NCBI RefSeq assembly: GCF_014196495.1
Contig: NZ_JACIDT010000001.1
Coordinates: 1 to 64,000 of the forward strand
DNA from: Sphingobium jiangsuense
Lineage (GTDB): Bacteria > Pseudomonadota > Alphaproteobacteria > Sphingomonadales > Sphingomonadaceae
DNA length: 64,000 nt
Direction: 5' to 3'
Shown: positions 6,844 to 14,786 of the stretch, piece by piece
How positions within the stretch are numbered: the stretch's first letter is position 1
Layout of the letters: each line of letters starts with the position of its first letter
The notes under the pieces: generated by a model
What the model was told of the DNA's origin: nothing
Database searches by the model: none
Seen by the model: the letters and a program-made list of their open reading frames with translations, nothing else
Translations under genes and position numbers: made by a program

Positions 6844-7593
6844 ATGCAGGACGAAGATAGACGCTCTGACGACTGGATTGAAGCTCGCGAGGCTCTGAAT
6901 TGGGCCAGAGTAGCATTCCGGAATTATGATATGGCCAAGTCCCTACTAGAAGAAGCACTTCGTAACGGCAAACTCTGCGCACTTGCCGATGATATCATCG
7001 TTGAACCAGATATGGGAAAAGTTGGATCTTGGAGAAAATCAAAAGAGATAAAGGTGAAGAGATGGTATTATGATGCCAGACCTGATCGTGTAAACATAAT
7101 AAAGGGATTTTGGCGCCAAAGAAGCGTATCTTTCTATGACGACAACTTATGGAATTGGGAAAAAAACACATTCGCTACAACAGACGAACCAGAAATATTA
7201 CTTATTTATGAAGAAGGAGAAGATTTTTACACAACAAAAGTTGGTAAAAGATATGTTGCATTTGGTGTTTCATTTTTACATGATGAGATAAAATATATAA
7301 TTGATAAAAATATTCGTTTTTCATTGATTAGACCGGGAAGTATATTAAGAAAACCAAAGTGGGACTGGGAAAAAATTTTATCTTCTTACAGGGCGATGAT
7401 CCTTGACAGGAAATTGGAGGAGGAATTTGGCCCTCTAGAGAGGGAAGGTACTCAAGCCAAGCTTGAAGCCGCCATCCTACAAAGAGCAGGCGAAATTGAT
7501 GGAAAACCGCCATCAGAGACAACTGTTCGGCGACAGGCTCAAAGGATCATCAAGGAGTATAAGGAACAAAAAAACTCCACTATTGAACCTTGA
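6844..7593 (+). CDS. AT-rich hypothetical protein (249 aa) of island type
   Basis: The start at 6844 is chosen because GAGAGGG lies just upstream; an earlier ATG at 6829 overlaps that site. The middle (residues about 60-180) is markedly AT-rich and aromatic, unlike flanking genes. The C-terminal about 50 residues carry LEREGTQAKLEAAILQRAG, then PSETTVRRQAQRIIKEY, a helical tail I have seen on uncharacterised proteins of phages and integrative elements. The tail may be a DNA-binding or recruitment module. The main domain is unassigned. The gene is followed by an excisionase-like gene on the same strand. Confidence 0.65.
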   Translation: MQDEDRRSDDWIEAREALNWARVAFRNYDMAKSLLEEALRNGKLCALADDIIVEPDMGKVGSWRKSKEIKVKRWYYDARPDRVNIIKGFWRQRSVSFYDDNLWNWEKNTFATTDEPEILLIYEEGEDFYTTKVGKRYVAFGVSFLHDEIKYIIDKNIRFSLIRPGSILRKPKWDWEKILSSYRAMILDRKLEEEFGPLEREGTQAKLEAAILQRAGEIDGKPPSETTVRRQAQRIIKEYKEQKNSTIEP

Positions 7594-7689
7594 ACCTCGT
7601 GGACCCGTTGGTTTTATCAACAGGATGAATTCAGGTTTGGTCGTTCTCACTCGCCAGCCACCGTGGCTCAGCGACGAAAGAGGAACGTT

Positions 7690-7860
7690 ATGGAACCATT
7701 GACTGTAACAATTGAAGGGACACGCCAGCTTACAGGTCTGGGCAACACCAAAATCTTTGAACTGCTCGCCTCCGGCCACTTGAAACGCGTGAAGGTGGGG
7801 CGCCGCACCCTTGTCACCATACAAAGCATCCGTGCCCTCATTGAGCGCGGGTACTCGTAG
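7690..7860 (+). CDS. Small HTH DNA-binding protein, excisionase-like
   Basis: The ATG at 7690 has AGAGGA five to six bases upstream, giving a 56-aa protein. An in-frame ATG at 7663 lacks such a site. The sequence GTRQLTGLGNTKIFELLASG, then LKRVKVGRRTLVTIQSIRAL, is the winged MerR/excisionase-type HTH. Near an integrase such proteins usually serve as recombination directionality factors or activators. Here it lies 1.3 kb from the integrase stop and reads towards it, which fits an excisionase role, though this is inferred from context. Confidence 0.8.
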   Translation: MEPLTVTIEGTRQLTGLGNTKIFELLASGHLKRVKVGRRTLVTIQSIRALIERGYS

Positions 7861-7937
7861 CCATTTAGGCAAATTCTCAAGCAACACCTACAGCAAAATC
7901 TCTCCGGAATCACAATGATTCCGGTGAAGGAGAATTT

Positions 7938-8042
7938 ATGCCTCTTGGAGACGAAATCCGAGGTGGGCACATGATACGACTTCCCCAAAGAACCGTTCCA
8001 GCCACACCCAATCGAGACACTAGGCATGAGTCTTGGGCGTGA
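7938..8042 (+). CDS. Possible 34-aa peptide
   Basis: The ATG has a strong AAGGAG six bases upstream and the frame runs to TGA after 34 codons (MPLGDEIRGGHMIRLPQRTV and 14 more residues). No family is recognised. The ribosome binding site is the only real support. Confidence 0.3.
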   Translation: MPLGDEIRGGHMIRLPQRTVPATPNRDTRHESWA

Positions 8043-8098
8043 CCGAAGTTATGTCTCTATAACAAAATCACGCCGAATGTCCTGATTTGCAAATGCTA

Positions 8099-8123
8099 GC
8101 GCTGGTCGAAACCTGACCAGCGC
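8099..8123. repeat. Perfect 9-bp hairpin
   Basis: GCGCTGGTC and GACCAGCGC are exact inverted copies around a 7-nt loop. A weaker hairpin (GGAAGC/GCTTCC) follows at about 8151-8166. Both lie in the leader before the HxHxH protein gene. No T-run follows, so a regulatory or origin-like role is as likely as termination. Confidence 0.5.
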
Positions 8124-8194
8124 CAATCCCAATCTTTCACTTCGCATGACGTGGAAGCGCTCGCTTCCGCATGCCTATCATTATGGAGAAAATC

Positions 8195-9076
8195 ATGGCT
8201 CGTCCCGGTATCAGCAAACTACGTCTGCCGCCGAAGAAATATCGTCCCGACCTTCGAACTAGGCGCCGGGATGGCCTCATCAAGTTTGAAACATTGGATG
8301 ATGCCCGTCGGGAAGATGAGCTTCGGATTGAACGGCTTCGGCGTATTGCCGACCAGTTCCCCGATATCATAGATGCACAAGCCGCCAGAAAATTGGCGAT
8401 ACGGCTCCGGAGAGCTACCGAATTCGATGAACGAGGAAATACGCCAGCCAGCAGCATCTATATGCGCGAACAGCGCATCCGCACTGTCGGATGGCTGTGG
8501 TCGCTATACGCTAATCCCGCCAACGCGCCGGTGACGACGGCTCATATCCTTCCAACAAAATGGATTATCCATCCTCAGGAACTGATGGGTACCGATCCAA
8601 GAAAGCTTCTCGCACAGTTGCGGGCTAATCTGATACGCATGGGCGCCACTGAGGCGGATGGCTTTCTGTTTGCCGGTCTTCACGGTGAATTCAATCCGAA
8701 CGATGAACGTTTTCACCTCCATGTGCATTGTCTGATTTCGAAGGGTATGATTGCGGTCGTGGAACGGTTGCGGAAGTTGGAAAATCGGCGGCTGAAAAAA
8801 ATTGCAAACTCGAAAATCAGGCGATCACCAGTTCTTATAAGGCGAAAGAAACTCAGAAATCTGCCCGAACCTATCAGCTATTGCTTCCAATCCTATTGGC
8901 CTAAAAAAGCCTATGACGATCCCGATACAGGAAATTGGAAGAGGGGAGAGAAGCACCGTATCCCGGAACCCTATCATAGCCTGTTTTTGCTCTGGGTTGA
9001 TCAGTGGCGAGTGGAGGATCTGACACTGCTTATGAAGCTCAGCGTGAAGGCAGGAAAATTGGAAATCAGCCACTAA
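8195..9076 (+). CDS. HxHxH-motif protein, possible HUH-type Rep/relaxase-like nuclease
   Basis: The ATG at 8195 has GGAG six bases upstream, giving 293 aa; two earlier in-frame ATGs (8171, 8183) lack one. Residues about 157-184 read GFLFAGLHGEFNPNDERFHL, then HVHCLISKGMI. The HLHVH triplet of histidines on a hydrophobic strand is what HUH endonucleases use to hold the catalytic metal. Tyrosines follow downstream (ISYCFQSYWPKKAYD), as needed for a Rep/relaxase. A basic N-terminus could bind DNA. I cannot place it in a named family. It lies between an excisionase-like gene and the integrase, where replication or mobilisation genes of integrative elements often sit. Confidence 0.55.
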   Translation: MARPGISKLRLPPKKYRPDLRTRRRDGLIKFETLDDARREDELRIERLRRIADQFPDIIDAQAARKLAIRLRRATEFDERGNTPASSIYMREQRIRTVGWLWSLYANPANAPVTTAHILPTKWIIHPQELMGTDPRKLLAQLRANLIRMGATEADGFLFAGLHGEFNPNDERFHLHVHCLISKGMIAVVERLRKLENRRLKKIANSKIRRSPVLIRRKKLRNLPEPISYCFQSYWPKKAYDDPDTGNWKRGEKHRIPEPYHSLFLLWVDQWRVEDLTLLMKLSVKAGKLEISH

Positions 9077-9207
9077 TTCTGTACATTAATTTTATGCGAG
9101 AATAGGTTCCGCAAGCACGTTTGAGATCAAGGATATATAGTGTAGAGATGTTGAATGGCTATATGTGTATACAACACACACACATGCCATCTCGCCAGCA
9201 GCATGCG

Positions 9208-10386
9208 CTATGCCGTTTTCCGACAATAATCTGCCCAAGAATCCATGATCGCCCGTCGTTTTGCAAGCGCATTGCCGCGACGATAAGCGCGTTCTGTCTT
9301 TGATGCTACAATGTGCGCGAGGGCCATCTCAACGTCCTCGCGCGCAAACTCCGTCATCTCCCCTGCCCAATCACGGAATGCCGACCGGAAGCCGTGAACG
9401 GTAATTTTATTATAGCCCATCCGGCGCAACAACATACTCATCGCCATGTTGGAAAGAGGTTGCCCCTGATTTCCGACGAAAACATTTCCATCCGCTTCAG
9501 CATTTTCCGGCCGGATTTTTTGGAGGATCGCCAGCGCCGCAGCACTCAGCGGCACCTGATGCTCCTTCCCTGCCTTCATACGGTCGGCGGGCACCGTCCA
9601 CACCGCGCTCTCCCTATCCAGTTCGCTCCATTTCATACCCAGCACCTCACCCGAACGTGCTGCCGTCAAAATAGCGAATTCCAAGGCTCGTGCCGCCGAT
9701 GCCGGGCGCTGCAAAAGCGATTTCATGAAATCCGCAATTTCCGTGAATGGAAGGGCGGCATGATGAACGGGAGCAGCTTTTGTCCTTTTGGGAAGCAGCA
9801 GTTCCAGATGGGCTTTCCAGCGCGCGGGATTGTCGCCCGAACGCAATCCTTTCGCTTTTGCCGCGTCTAACACCCGCTCGATTCGTCCGCGCACTCTTGA
9901 TGCCGTTTCGGGTAGTTTGTCCCAGACGGGTTTCAGCACCTCCAGCACAGCCGCCGTATCAATTTGATCGACGGGCTTGTCGCGTAAGCTGGCCGCATGA
10001 TTTTGCAACGTCGATCGCCACTGTTTGCGATGCTTTTCGTTGCGGAAGCCGCCTTCAATATCCTCGATCAGCGAATCGGCGAAGGCACCGAAAGTCGGAA
10101 TGGCATTTTCTCTCGCGGCTTTCATTCTGCGCTCAACCACCGGATCGCGTCCCATACGAAAGGCTGCACGCAATTCCGTCGCCTTCTCACGCGCAGTTGC
10201 CAGCGGCACGTCACGAACCGGGCCAAGCCCGATTTCGCGACGTTTGCCATTGAGCATGCCGATATAAAGCCACGACTTCGTACCGGAATCCCGCACGCGC
10301 ATATAAAGCCCATCGCCATCGGCATGGACGCCAGGTCGTTTTTCCGCCTGCACGGCTTTCACCGTGAGCCGCTTATATTGCCTCAT
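9208..10386 (-). CDS. int: P4-type tyrosine integrase
   Basis: This is a 392-aa protein starting at the ATG at 10386, which has GGAGG five bases upstream; an ATG four codons earlier is in frame. Residues about 1-90 form the arm-binding DUF4102 domain (KAVQAEKRPGVHADGDGLYM). The catalytic domain shows R244 (AARSGEVLGM), K274, H331 and R334 (HGFRSAFRDWAG), H358 (ALAHIV) and nucleophile Y368 (ERAYRRG), so all key residues are present. It reads away from the tRNA-Ser gene, the normal orientation for an integrase that inserted at the tRNA 3' end. Confidence 0.95.
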   Translation of the reverse strand: MRQYKRLTVKAVQAEKRPGVHADGDGLYMRVRDSGTKSWLYIGMLNGKRREIGLGPVRDVPLATAREKATELRAAFRMGRDPVVERRMKAARENAIPTFGAFADSLIEDIEGGFRNEKHRKQWRSTLQNHAASLRDKPVDQIDTAAVLEVLKPVWDKLPETASRVRGRIERVLDAAKAKGLRSGDNPARWKAHLELLLPKRTKAAPVHHAALPFTEIADFMKSLLQRPASAARALEFAILTAARSGEVLGMKWSELDRESAVWTVPADRMKAGKEHQVPLSAAALAILQKIRPENAEADGNVFVGNQGQPLSNMAMSMLLRRMGYNKITVHGFRSAFRDWAGEMTEFAREDVEMALAHIVASKTERAYRRGNALAKRRAIMDSWADYCRKTA

Positions 10387-10499
10387 ATCAGCCTCCATCG
10401 GCGGTGATAGCTAAGGGGAAAGGGAAGATACAGTCATAAGTTTCGTCATAAAATAATAAGCGGAAAACGACGATTTATGACGGCTCTTCGCGAACGATA

Positions 10500-10532
10500 A
10501 ACAAAGAAAAAGCGACGCAATTCCGCCGCTTT
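10500..10532 (-). terminator. Terminator of the tRNA-Ser gene
   Basis: On the minus strand AAAGCGGCG pairs with CGTCGCTTT (one G-U) around a 6-nt loop, followed by TTCTTTGTTT. It lies 35 bp beyond the tRNA 3' end. Confidence 0.7.
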
Positions 10533-10564
10533 CAGCGTTCGCAGTGGTTCGTAGGAAAGCGGGT

Positions 10565-10656
<92 letters not shown>

Positions 10657-10768
10657 GGGCCATTGCGAAGGGGGGGGCCGCGAAGGGCCGCCCTTCCCAC
10701 GTCAAGCGGGTCGAGCGGCGCCATTAACCGACCCGGAGGCATTTGCCAAGCCGCCTGATGGCATTTTT

Positions 10769-10796
10769 CTTGTATGCCGCCCGCGGCATCCTACAT
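10769..10796 (+). promoter_or_regulatory. hspQ promoter, leaderless type
   Basis: CTTGTA (10769-10774), 16-bp spacer, CTACAT (10791-10796), then 7 nt to the ATG at 10804. No Shine-Dalgarno is present. Confidence 0.55.
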
Positions 10797-10803
10797 TGGA
10801 CGC

Positions 10804-11187
10804 ATGAACCGCAGCATCACCCCCGCATCCGGCCCCACACCCTTTGCCGTCGAAGCCCCCGCCATCGCCCATGCCCGTTTCAGCGTGGGCGACGTGGTGC
10901 GCCACCGGCTGTTCGGCTTTCGCGGCGTCATCTTCGACATCGACCCGGTCTTCGCCAACAGCGAGGAATGGTATGAGTCAATCCCCGAGGACATGCGCCC
11001 GTCGAAGGACCAGCCCTTCTACCATCTGCTCGCCGAAAATGGCGAAAGCAGCTATATCGCCTATGTCAGCCAGCAGAATCTCGACCGGGACGACAGCGAC
11101 GAACCCGTGGACCACCCGGCCATATCCGGGCTGTTCGGCGCATATAGCGACGGCCGCTATGCGCTGCGGCCGCTCTACCGGCACTGA
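10804..11187 (+). CDS. hspQ: Heat shock protein HspQ (hemimethylated-DNA-binding YccV family)
   Basis: This is a 127-aa protein. The core ARFSVGDVVRHRLFGFRGVI is the signature of the YccV/HspQ family, followed by FDIDPVFANSEEWYESIPED and QPFYHLL. In enterobacteria HspQ is a cytoplasmic heat-shock protein that tunes Lon protease; binding to hemimethylated DNA has also been reported for the family. The ATG at 10804 is chosen over one at 10774 because a -10-like CTACAT sits seven bases before it. The about 20 residues ahead of the domain are Pro-rich and not conserved. The gene lies alone, divergent from the tRNA. Confidence 0.9.
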   Translation: MNRSITPASGPTPFAVEAPAIAHARFSVGDVVRHRLFGFRGVIFDIDPVFANSEEWYESIPEDMRPSKDQPFYHLLAENGESSYIAYVSQQNLDRDDSDEPVDHPAISGLFGAYSDGRYALRPLYRH

Positions 11188-11199
11188 GGCGAGTTCGAC

Positions 11200-12048
11200 C
11201 TAGGGCCTGATCTTCCAGCCCTTGCGCAGCAGCACATAGCAGAGCAGCGCCAGCGCGCCGTTCAGCACCAGCAGCACGGCGAGCCCGCGCAGCACCTCGG
11301 TATCGGCGGCGGACAGGAAGCCATAGCGGAAGCCGGAAATCGCGTAGAAGAACGGGTTGGCGTGGCTGATGCCCTGGAACAGCGGGGAAAGCCGCTCCAC
11401 CGAATAGAAGGTGCCGGACAGCAGCGACAGCGGCGCGATCACGAAATTGGTGACGGCCGCCGCATGGTCGAACTTCTCCGCCCAGATCGAGGTCAGCACG
11501 CCCAGAAAGGCGACGAACATCGTGCCCAGCACAGCGAAGGCGACGATCGCCCAGGGGTGCAGCGCGACGAGGCTCACCCCCGGCCACAGCGAGATGGCGG
11601 CGGAAATCGCTGCACCCACCATGAACGCCCGCGTCATCGACGCGCCGACCAGCGCGAACAGCAGTTCGGCGGTGGAGATCGGCGGCATCAGATAATCGAC
11701 GATGGTGCCCTGTATCTTGCCGGAGAGGAAGGAAAAGCTCGCATTGGCGAAGGCGTTCTGGATCATCCCCATCATGATGAGGCCCGGTGCGATGAAATCC
11801 GCAAAGGGCACGCCCAGCACCGTCCGCCGCTCGCCGCCCAGCGCCACGGTGAAGATGATCAGGAACAGCAGCGTCGTCAGCGACGGCGCCCAGATCGTCT
11901 GCAACTGCACCTTCAGGAAGCGCCGCACCTCCTTCATGTAGAGCGCGCGCATCCCCGCCCAGTTGATGTTGCGGATGCGCGGCACACCCGGTTCGGGCAG
12001 GACGAGCGGTCGGGACGGGCTCCGTGCGGATTTGCTCTGGTCGTTCAT
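11200..12048 (-). CDS. ABC-2 type transporter permease
   Basis: This is a 282-aa integral membrane protein with about six hydrophobic segments: LTTLLFLIIFTVALGG, an IAPGLIMMGMIQNAF region, and others at AFMVGAAISAAISLW, WAIVAFAVLGTMFVAFLGVL, FVIAPLSLLSGTFYSV and LAVLLVLNGALALLCYVLL. It matches the ABC2_membrane/YadH type that exports polysaccharide, drugs or lipids. The start ATG at 12048 follows from the cytoplasmic N-terminal tail; longer in-frame extensions are antisense to gcrA. The usual neighbouring ATPase gene is not here: hspQ and gcrA flank it. The substrate is unknown. Confidence 0.85.
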   Translation of the reverse strand: MNDQSKSARSPSRPLVLPEPGVPRIRNINWAGMRALYMKEVRRFLKVQLQTIWAPSLTTLLFLIIFTVALGGERRTVLGVPFADFIAPGLIMMGMIQNAFANASFSFLSGKIQGTIVDYLMPPISTAELLFALVGASMTRAFMVGAAISAAISLWPGVSLVALHPWAIVAFAVLGTMFVAFLGVLTSIWAEKFDHAAAVTNFVIAPLSLLSGTFYSVERLSPLFQGISHANPFFYAISGFRYGFLSAADTEVLRGLAVLLVLNGALALLCYVLLRKGWKIRP

Positions 12049-12133
12049 GCGCAGATCGACTATCGGCTGTCCCGGATGCGGGCAAGTGCAAATGGGCATG
12101 GCGCGGAATCGTTGGGTGGCGGCCGGGGCTCGG

Positions 12134-12162
12134 TTGAACTCCCGACTCGCGACGCCCATATT
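12134..12162 (+). promoter_or_regulatory. Candidate gcrA promoter
   Basis: TTGAAC (12134-12139) and CATATT (12157-12162) are spaced by 17 bp, about 48 bp upstream of the gcrA start. It overlaps the region upstream of the divergent ABC permease gene. Confidence 0.45.
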
Positions 12163-12210
12163 GCGCGGGCGGTTCTGCAAGACGATGGCCGCAAGATGAT
12201 GGAGTGAACT

Positions 12211-12888
12211 TTGTCCTGGACCGATGAACGGATAGATCAACTCAAGGCGATGTGGGAAAAGGGCATGACCGCCAGCCAGATCGCGGAAGAGCTGGGCGGC
12301 GTCAGCCGCAACGCGGTGATCGGCAAGGCGCACCGCCTCGGCCTCCAGTCGCGCCCGTCGCCGGTGAAGAGCAACGACGCCCCGCGCAAGAAGCCCGTCG
12401 CCGCCAAGAAGCCCGCCGCCGCGCCGGCCGCGAAGGAAAAGCCCGGCCAGCCGGCACCCTCGCCCGCCGCCGCCCCCGCGCCGCGCGCGCCCGCCGCTCC
12501 GGCGGCCCAGCCCGCCCCGGCCGCCGAGCCGCAGGCCCCGGCCGCGCCGCAACCGCGCATCGTCTCGGTGGGGCCGGGCGGCTTCCTCCGCCAGGGTCCG
12601 GGCGACCAGCAGGCGCCGATCCCCCCCGCGCCGCCGCGCCGCCTGGTGCCCGCCAAGCCCAGCCCGGAAATCGCCGACAAGACCAGCCTGCTCGATCTGA
12701 CCGAGAAGATCTGCAAATGGCCGATCGGCCATCCGGGCGAGCCGGATTTCCATTTCTGCGGCGAGAAGGTGAACCCCGGCTTCCCCTATTGCGTCGAGCA
12801 TTGCGGCCGCGCCTATCAGGCCCAACTGCCGCGCGGCACCCGCCGCCCGCCCCCGCCCATGCCTTTCGGCGGCCCCCGCGTCCGCTGA
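12211..12888 (+). CDS. gcrA: GcrA cell-cycle regulator
   Basis: This is a 225-aa protein. Residues 1-45 (WTDERIDQLKAMWEKGMTAS, then RNAVIGKAHRLGL) are the GcrA DNA-binding domain. A long Ala/Pro/Lys-rich linker (about 50-150) joins it to a C-terminal module with CKWPIGHPGEPDFHFCGEKV and CVEHCGRAY, the conserved segment that contacts sigma-70. GcrA is an alphaproteobacterial master regulator that works with CcrM methylation at GANTC sites. The start is TTG with GGAG eight bases before it, as no ATG precedes the domain. It is the reciprocal partner in the network of SciP, also found in this window at 45028. Confidence 0.95.
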   Translation: MSWTDERIDQLKAMWEKGMTASQIAEELGGVSRNAVIGKAHRLGLQSRPSPVKSNDAPRKKPVAAKKPAAAPAAKEKPGQPAPSPAAAPAPRAPAAPAAQPAPAAEPQAPAAPQPRIVSVGPGGFLRQGPGDQQAPIPPAPPRRLVPAKPSPEIADKTSLLDLTEKICKWPIGHPGEPDFHFCGEKVNPGFPYCVEHCGRAYQAQLPRGTRRPPPPMPFGGPRVR

Positions 12889-12915
12889 GACGCGGCTTGA
12901 TCGGATAGAGAAAGG

Positions 12916-12947
12916 GAGGTCGGTCCATTGGGTCGGCCTCTTTTTTA
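12916..12947 (+). terminator. gcrA terminator
   Basis: GAGGTCGGTCC pairs with GGGTCGGCCTC over 11 positions (G-U pairs included) around an ATT loop, followed by seven T residues after the arm. Confidence 0.85.
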
Positions 12948-13003
12948 TGGCTACAGGATTGCAGACATGTGCAGGTTTCCCGGTATTTCGGGGATCAGGA
13001 AAA

Positions 13004-13110
13004 CCGTTCGGGCTGAGCCTGTCGAAGCCCTGTCCTTGTTCTTGCCCCAGGAGAAAAGCAGCCGTTGGGCTTCGCCCGCCCTACGGGTCGACAAGCTCAG
13101 GGTGAACTGG
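13004..13110. repeat. REP-like extragenic palindrome (copy 1)
   Basis: The left part has GTTCGGGCTGAGCCTGTCGA and the right part GTCGACAAGCTCAGGGTGAA, roughly inverted relatives of each other. A second relative of the GTTCGGGCTGAGC unit occurs at 54846. Such GCTGAGC.TGTCGAAG units are common between genes in sphingomonad genomes. The rest of the 12948-13322 gap holds only the zwf promoter region. Confidence 0.7.
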
Positions 13111-13245
13111 GGCGGGAGCGTGACGGCCAGCCACCTCTGCTGGACTCTCCCGCCAGTTCCGATCCATCTCCCAGCCCTCCATCGCCCTACCTCGTCCCAA
13201 TCACCCCGCAAAAAGCGCTGATCGATTGCGCGTCGGTCTTGCCTG

Positions 13246-13274
13246 TTGCACAAACCGGACGGAGACGGTAGAGG
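13246..13274 (+). promoter_or_regulatory. Candidate zwf promoter
   Basis: TTGCAC (13246-13251) and TAGAGG (13269-13274) are spaced by 17 bp and lie 48 bp upstream of the zwf start. Confidence 0.4.
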
Positions 13275-13322
13275 CTGCCACCGTGCAGACATCGTCATAG
13301 TCCTTCTTCCGGGGAGCCAGTC

Positions 13323-14786
13323 TTGACCGACCGTTCTGCCACGCTCATTCTCTTTGGCGCCACCGGCGATCTTGCCGGGCGCATGCTCTTCCCCTCGCTC
13401 TACAATCTTCAGCAGGACGGCCTGTTGCCGCAGGACTTCCTGGTCGTCGCCTCCGGCCGGTCGGAGCGCAGCGACGCCGCCTTCCGCGAGGATGTCGACC
13501 TCGGCCTGCGCCGGTTCATCACCGACGGGCGCTATGAGGCGGAGGCGGCGAGGCGGCTGACCGACCGCATCGTCTATTGTGCGGCCGAGGCGGGCAACAG
13601 CGAGCAGTTCGCCGCCATCGCCGGGCGGGTGAAGGGGCGTGAGGACAATCTCTCCATCTACATGTCCACCCCGCCCGCGCTGTTCGCGCCCACGGCGGTC
13701 AGCCTGTCGGAGGCGGGCCTCGTCACCACCACCACCCGCATCGCGATGGAAAAGCCGATCGGCCACGACCTCGCCTCGTCGATCGAGGTGAACGACGCCA
13801 TCGGCGCGCTGTTCGCGGAAGAGCGCATCTATCGCGTCGACCATTATCTCGGCAAGGAAACCGTCCAGAACCTGATCGCGCTGCGCTTCGGCAACATGCT
13901 GTTCGAGCCGCTGTGGAACGCCGGGCATATCGACCATGTGCAGATCACGGTCGGCGAGACTGTCGGCCTTGAGGGGCGGGTTTCCTATTATGACGGCGTC
14001 GGCGCGCTGCGCGACATGGTGCAGAACCATGTGCTCCAGATCCTGTCGATCATCGCGATGGAGCCGCCCGCGCGCATGGACGCGACCGCCGTGCGCGACG
14101 AGAAGGTGAAGGTGCTGCGCTCGCTCCGCCCGATGAACGGCGAGATCGTCAGGCAGAACAGCGTGCGCGGCCAATATGGCCCCGGCGCGGTCAAGGGCGA
14201 GATCGTCCGGGGCTATGCCGACGAGCTGGGCCATGCGTCCGACACCGAAACCTTCGTCGCGCTGAAGGCGCATATCGACAATTGGCGCTGGTCGGGCGTG
14301 CCCTTCTACCTGCGCACCGGCAAGCGCATGCCCGCGCGGCACAGCGAAATCCTGATCCAGTTCAAGCCGGTCGCCCACTCCATCTTCGCACGCAACGGGC
14401 CGGGGTCGGCGCTGGAACCCAATACCCTCATCATTCGTCTTCAGCCGGAGGAGAATATCCGCCTGCTCATCATGACGAAGGAACCCAGCCTCGACCGGGG
14501 CGGCGCGCGACTGCGCGAGGTCGGCCTCGACGTGTCGCTGACCGCCGCCTTCGAGGGGCAGCGCCGCCGCATCGCCTATGAGCGGCTGCTGCTCGACCTG
14601 CTGGAGGGCGACCCCACATTGTTCGTCCGCCGCGACGAGGTGGAGGCGCAATGGCAATGGATCGATTCGATCATCGCCGGGTGGCGGGAGGCGGGGATGA
14701 AAATCTCTCCCTATGCGGCCGGGAACTGGGGGCCCTCCTCGGCCATCGCCCTGATCGAACGCGACGGAGCAAGCTGGTATGAATGA
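13323..14786 (+). CDS. zwf: Glucose-6-phosphate 1-dehydrogenase
   Basis: This is a 487-aa cytoplasmic enzyme oxidising glucose 6-phosphate to 6-phosphogluconolactone with NADP or NAD. The N-terminus has the dinucleotide fold [17 protein letters not shown], and the active-site signature is [13 protein letters not shown] (residues about 173-185). The full length is normal. The start is TTG, supported by GGGGAG just upstream; no suitable ATG exists. The gene heads an Entner-Doudoroff operon: its last codons overlap the edd start by 8 bp. The lactonase (pgl) that follows in the pathway is not in this operon. Confidence 0.97.
   Translation: MTDRSATLILFGATGDLAGRMLFPSLYNLQQDGLLPQDFLVVASGRSERSDAAFREDVDLGLRRFITDGRYEAEAARRLTDRIVYCAAEAGNSEQFAAIAGRVKGREDNLSIYMSTPPALFAPTAVSLSEAGLVTTTTRIAMEKPIGHDLASSIEVNDAIGALFAEERIYRVDHYLGKETVQNLIALRFGNMLFEPLWNAGHIDHVQITVGETVGLEGRVSYYDGVGALRDMVQNHVLQILSIIAMEPPARMDATAVRDEKVKVLRSLRPMNGEIVRQNSVRGQYGPGAVKGEIVRGYADELGHASDTETFVALKAHIDNWRWSGVPFYLRTGKRMPARHSEILIQFKPVAHSIFARNGPGSALEPNTLIIRLQPEENIRLLIMTKEPSLDRGGARLREVGLDVSLTAAFEGQRRRIAYERLLLDLLEGDPTLFVRRDEVEAQWQWIDSIIAGWREAGMKISPYAAGNWGPSSAIALIERDGASWYE

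Noticed and set aside
11200-12825. Long minus-strand ORF of 541 codons covering the ABC permease and gcrA
   Set aside because: Only the part up to the ATG at 12048 encodes a membrane protein. The rest is antisense to gcrA and low-complexity.
12951-14657. A 568-codon minus-strand ORF opposite zwf
   Set aside because: Shadow of zwf with Arg/Asp/His-rich product.
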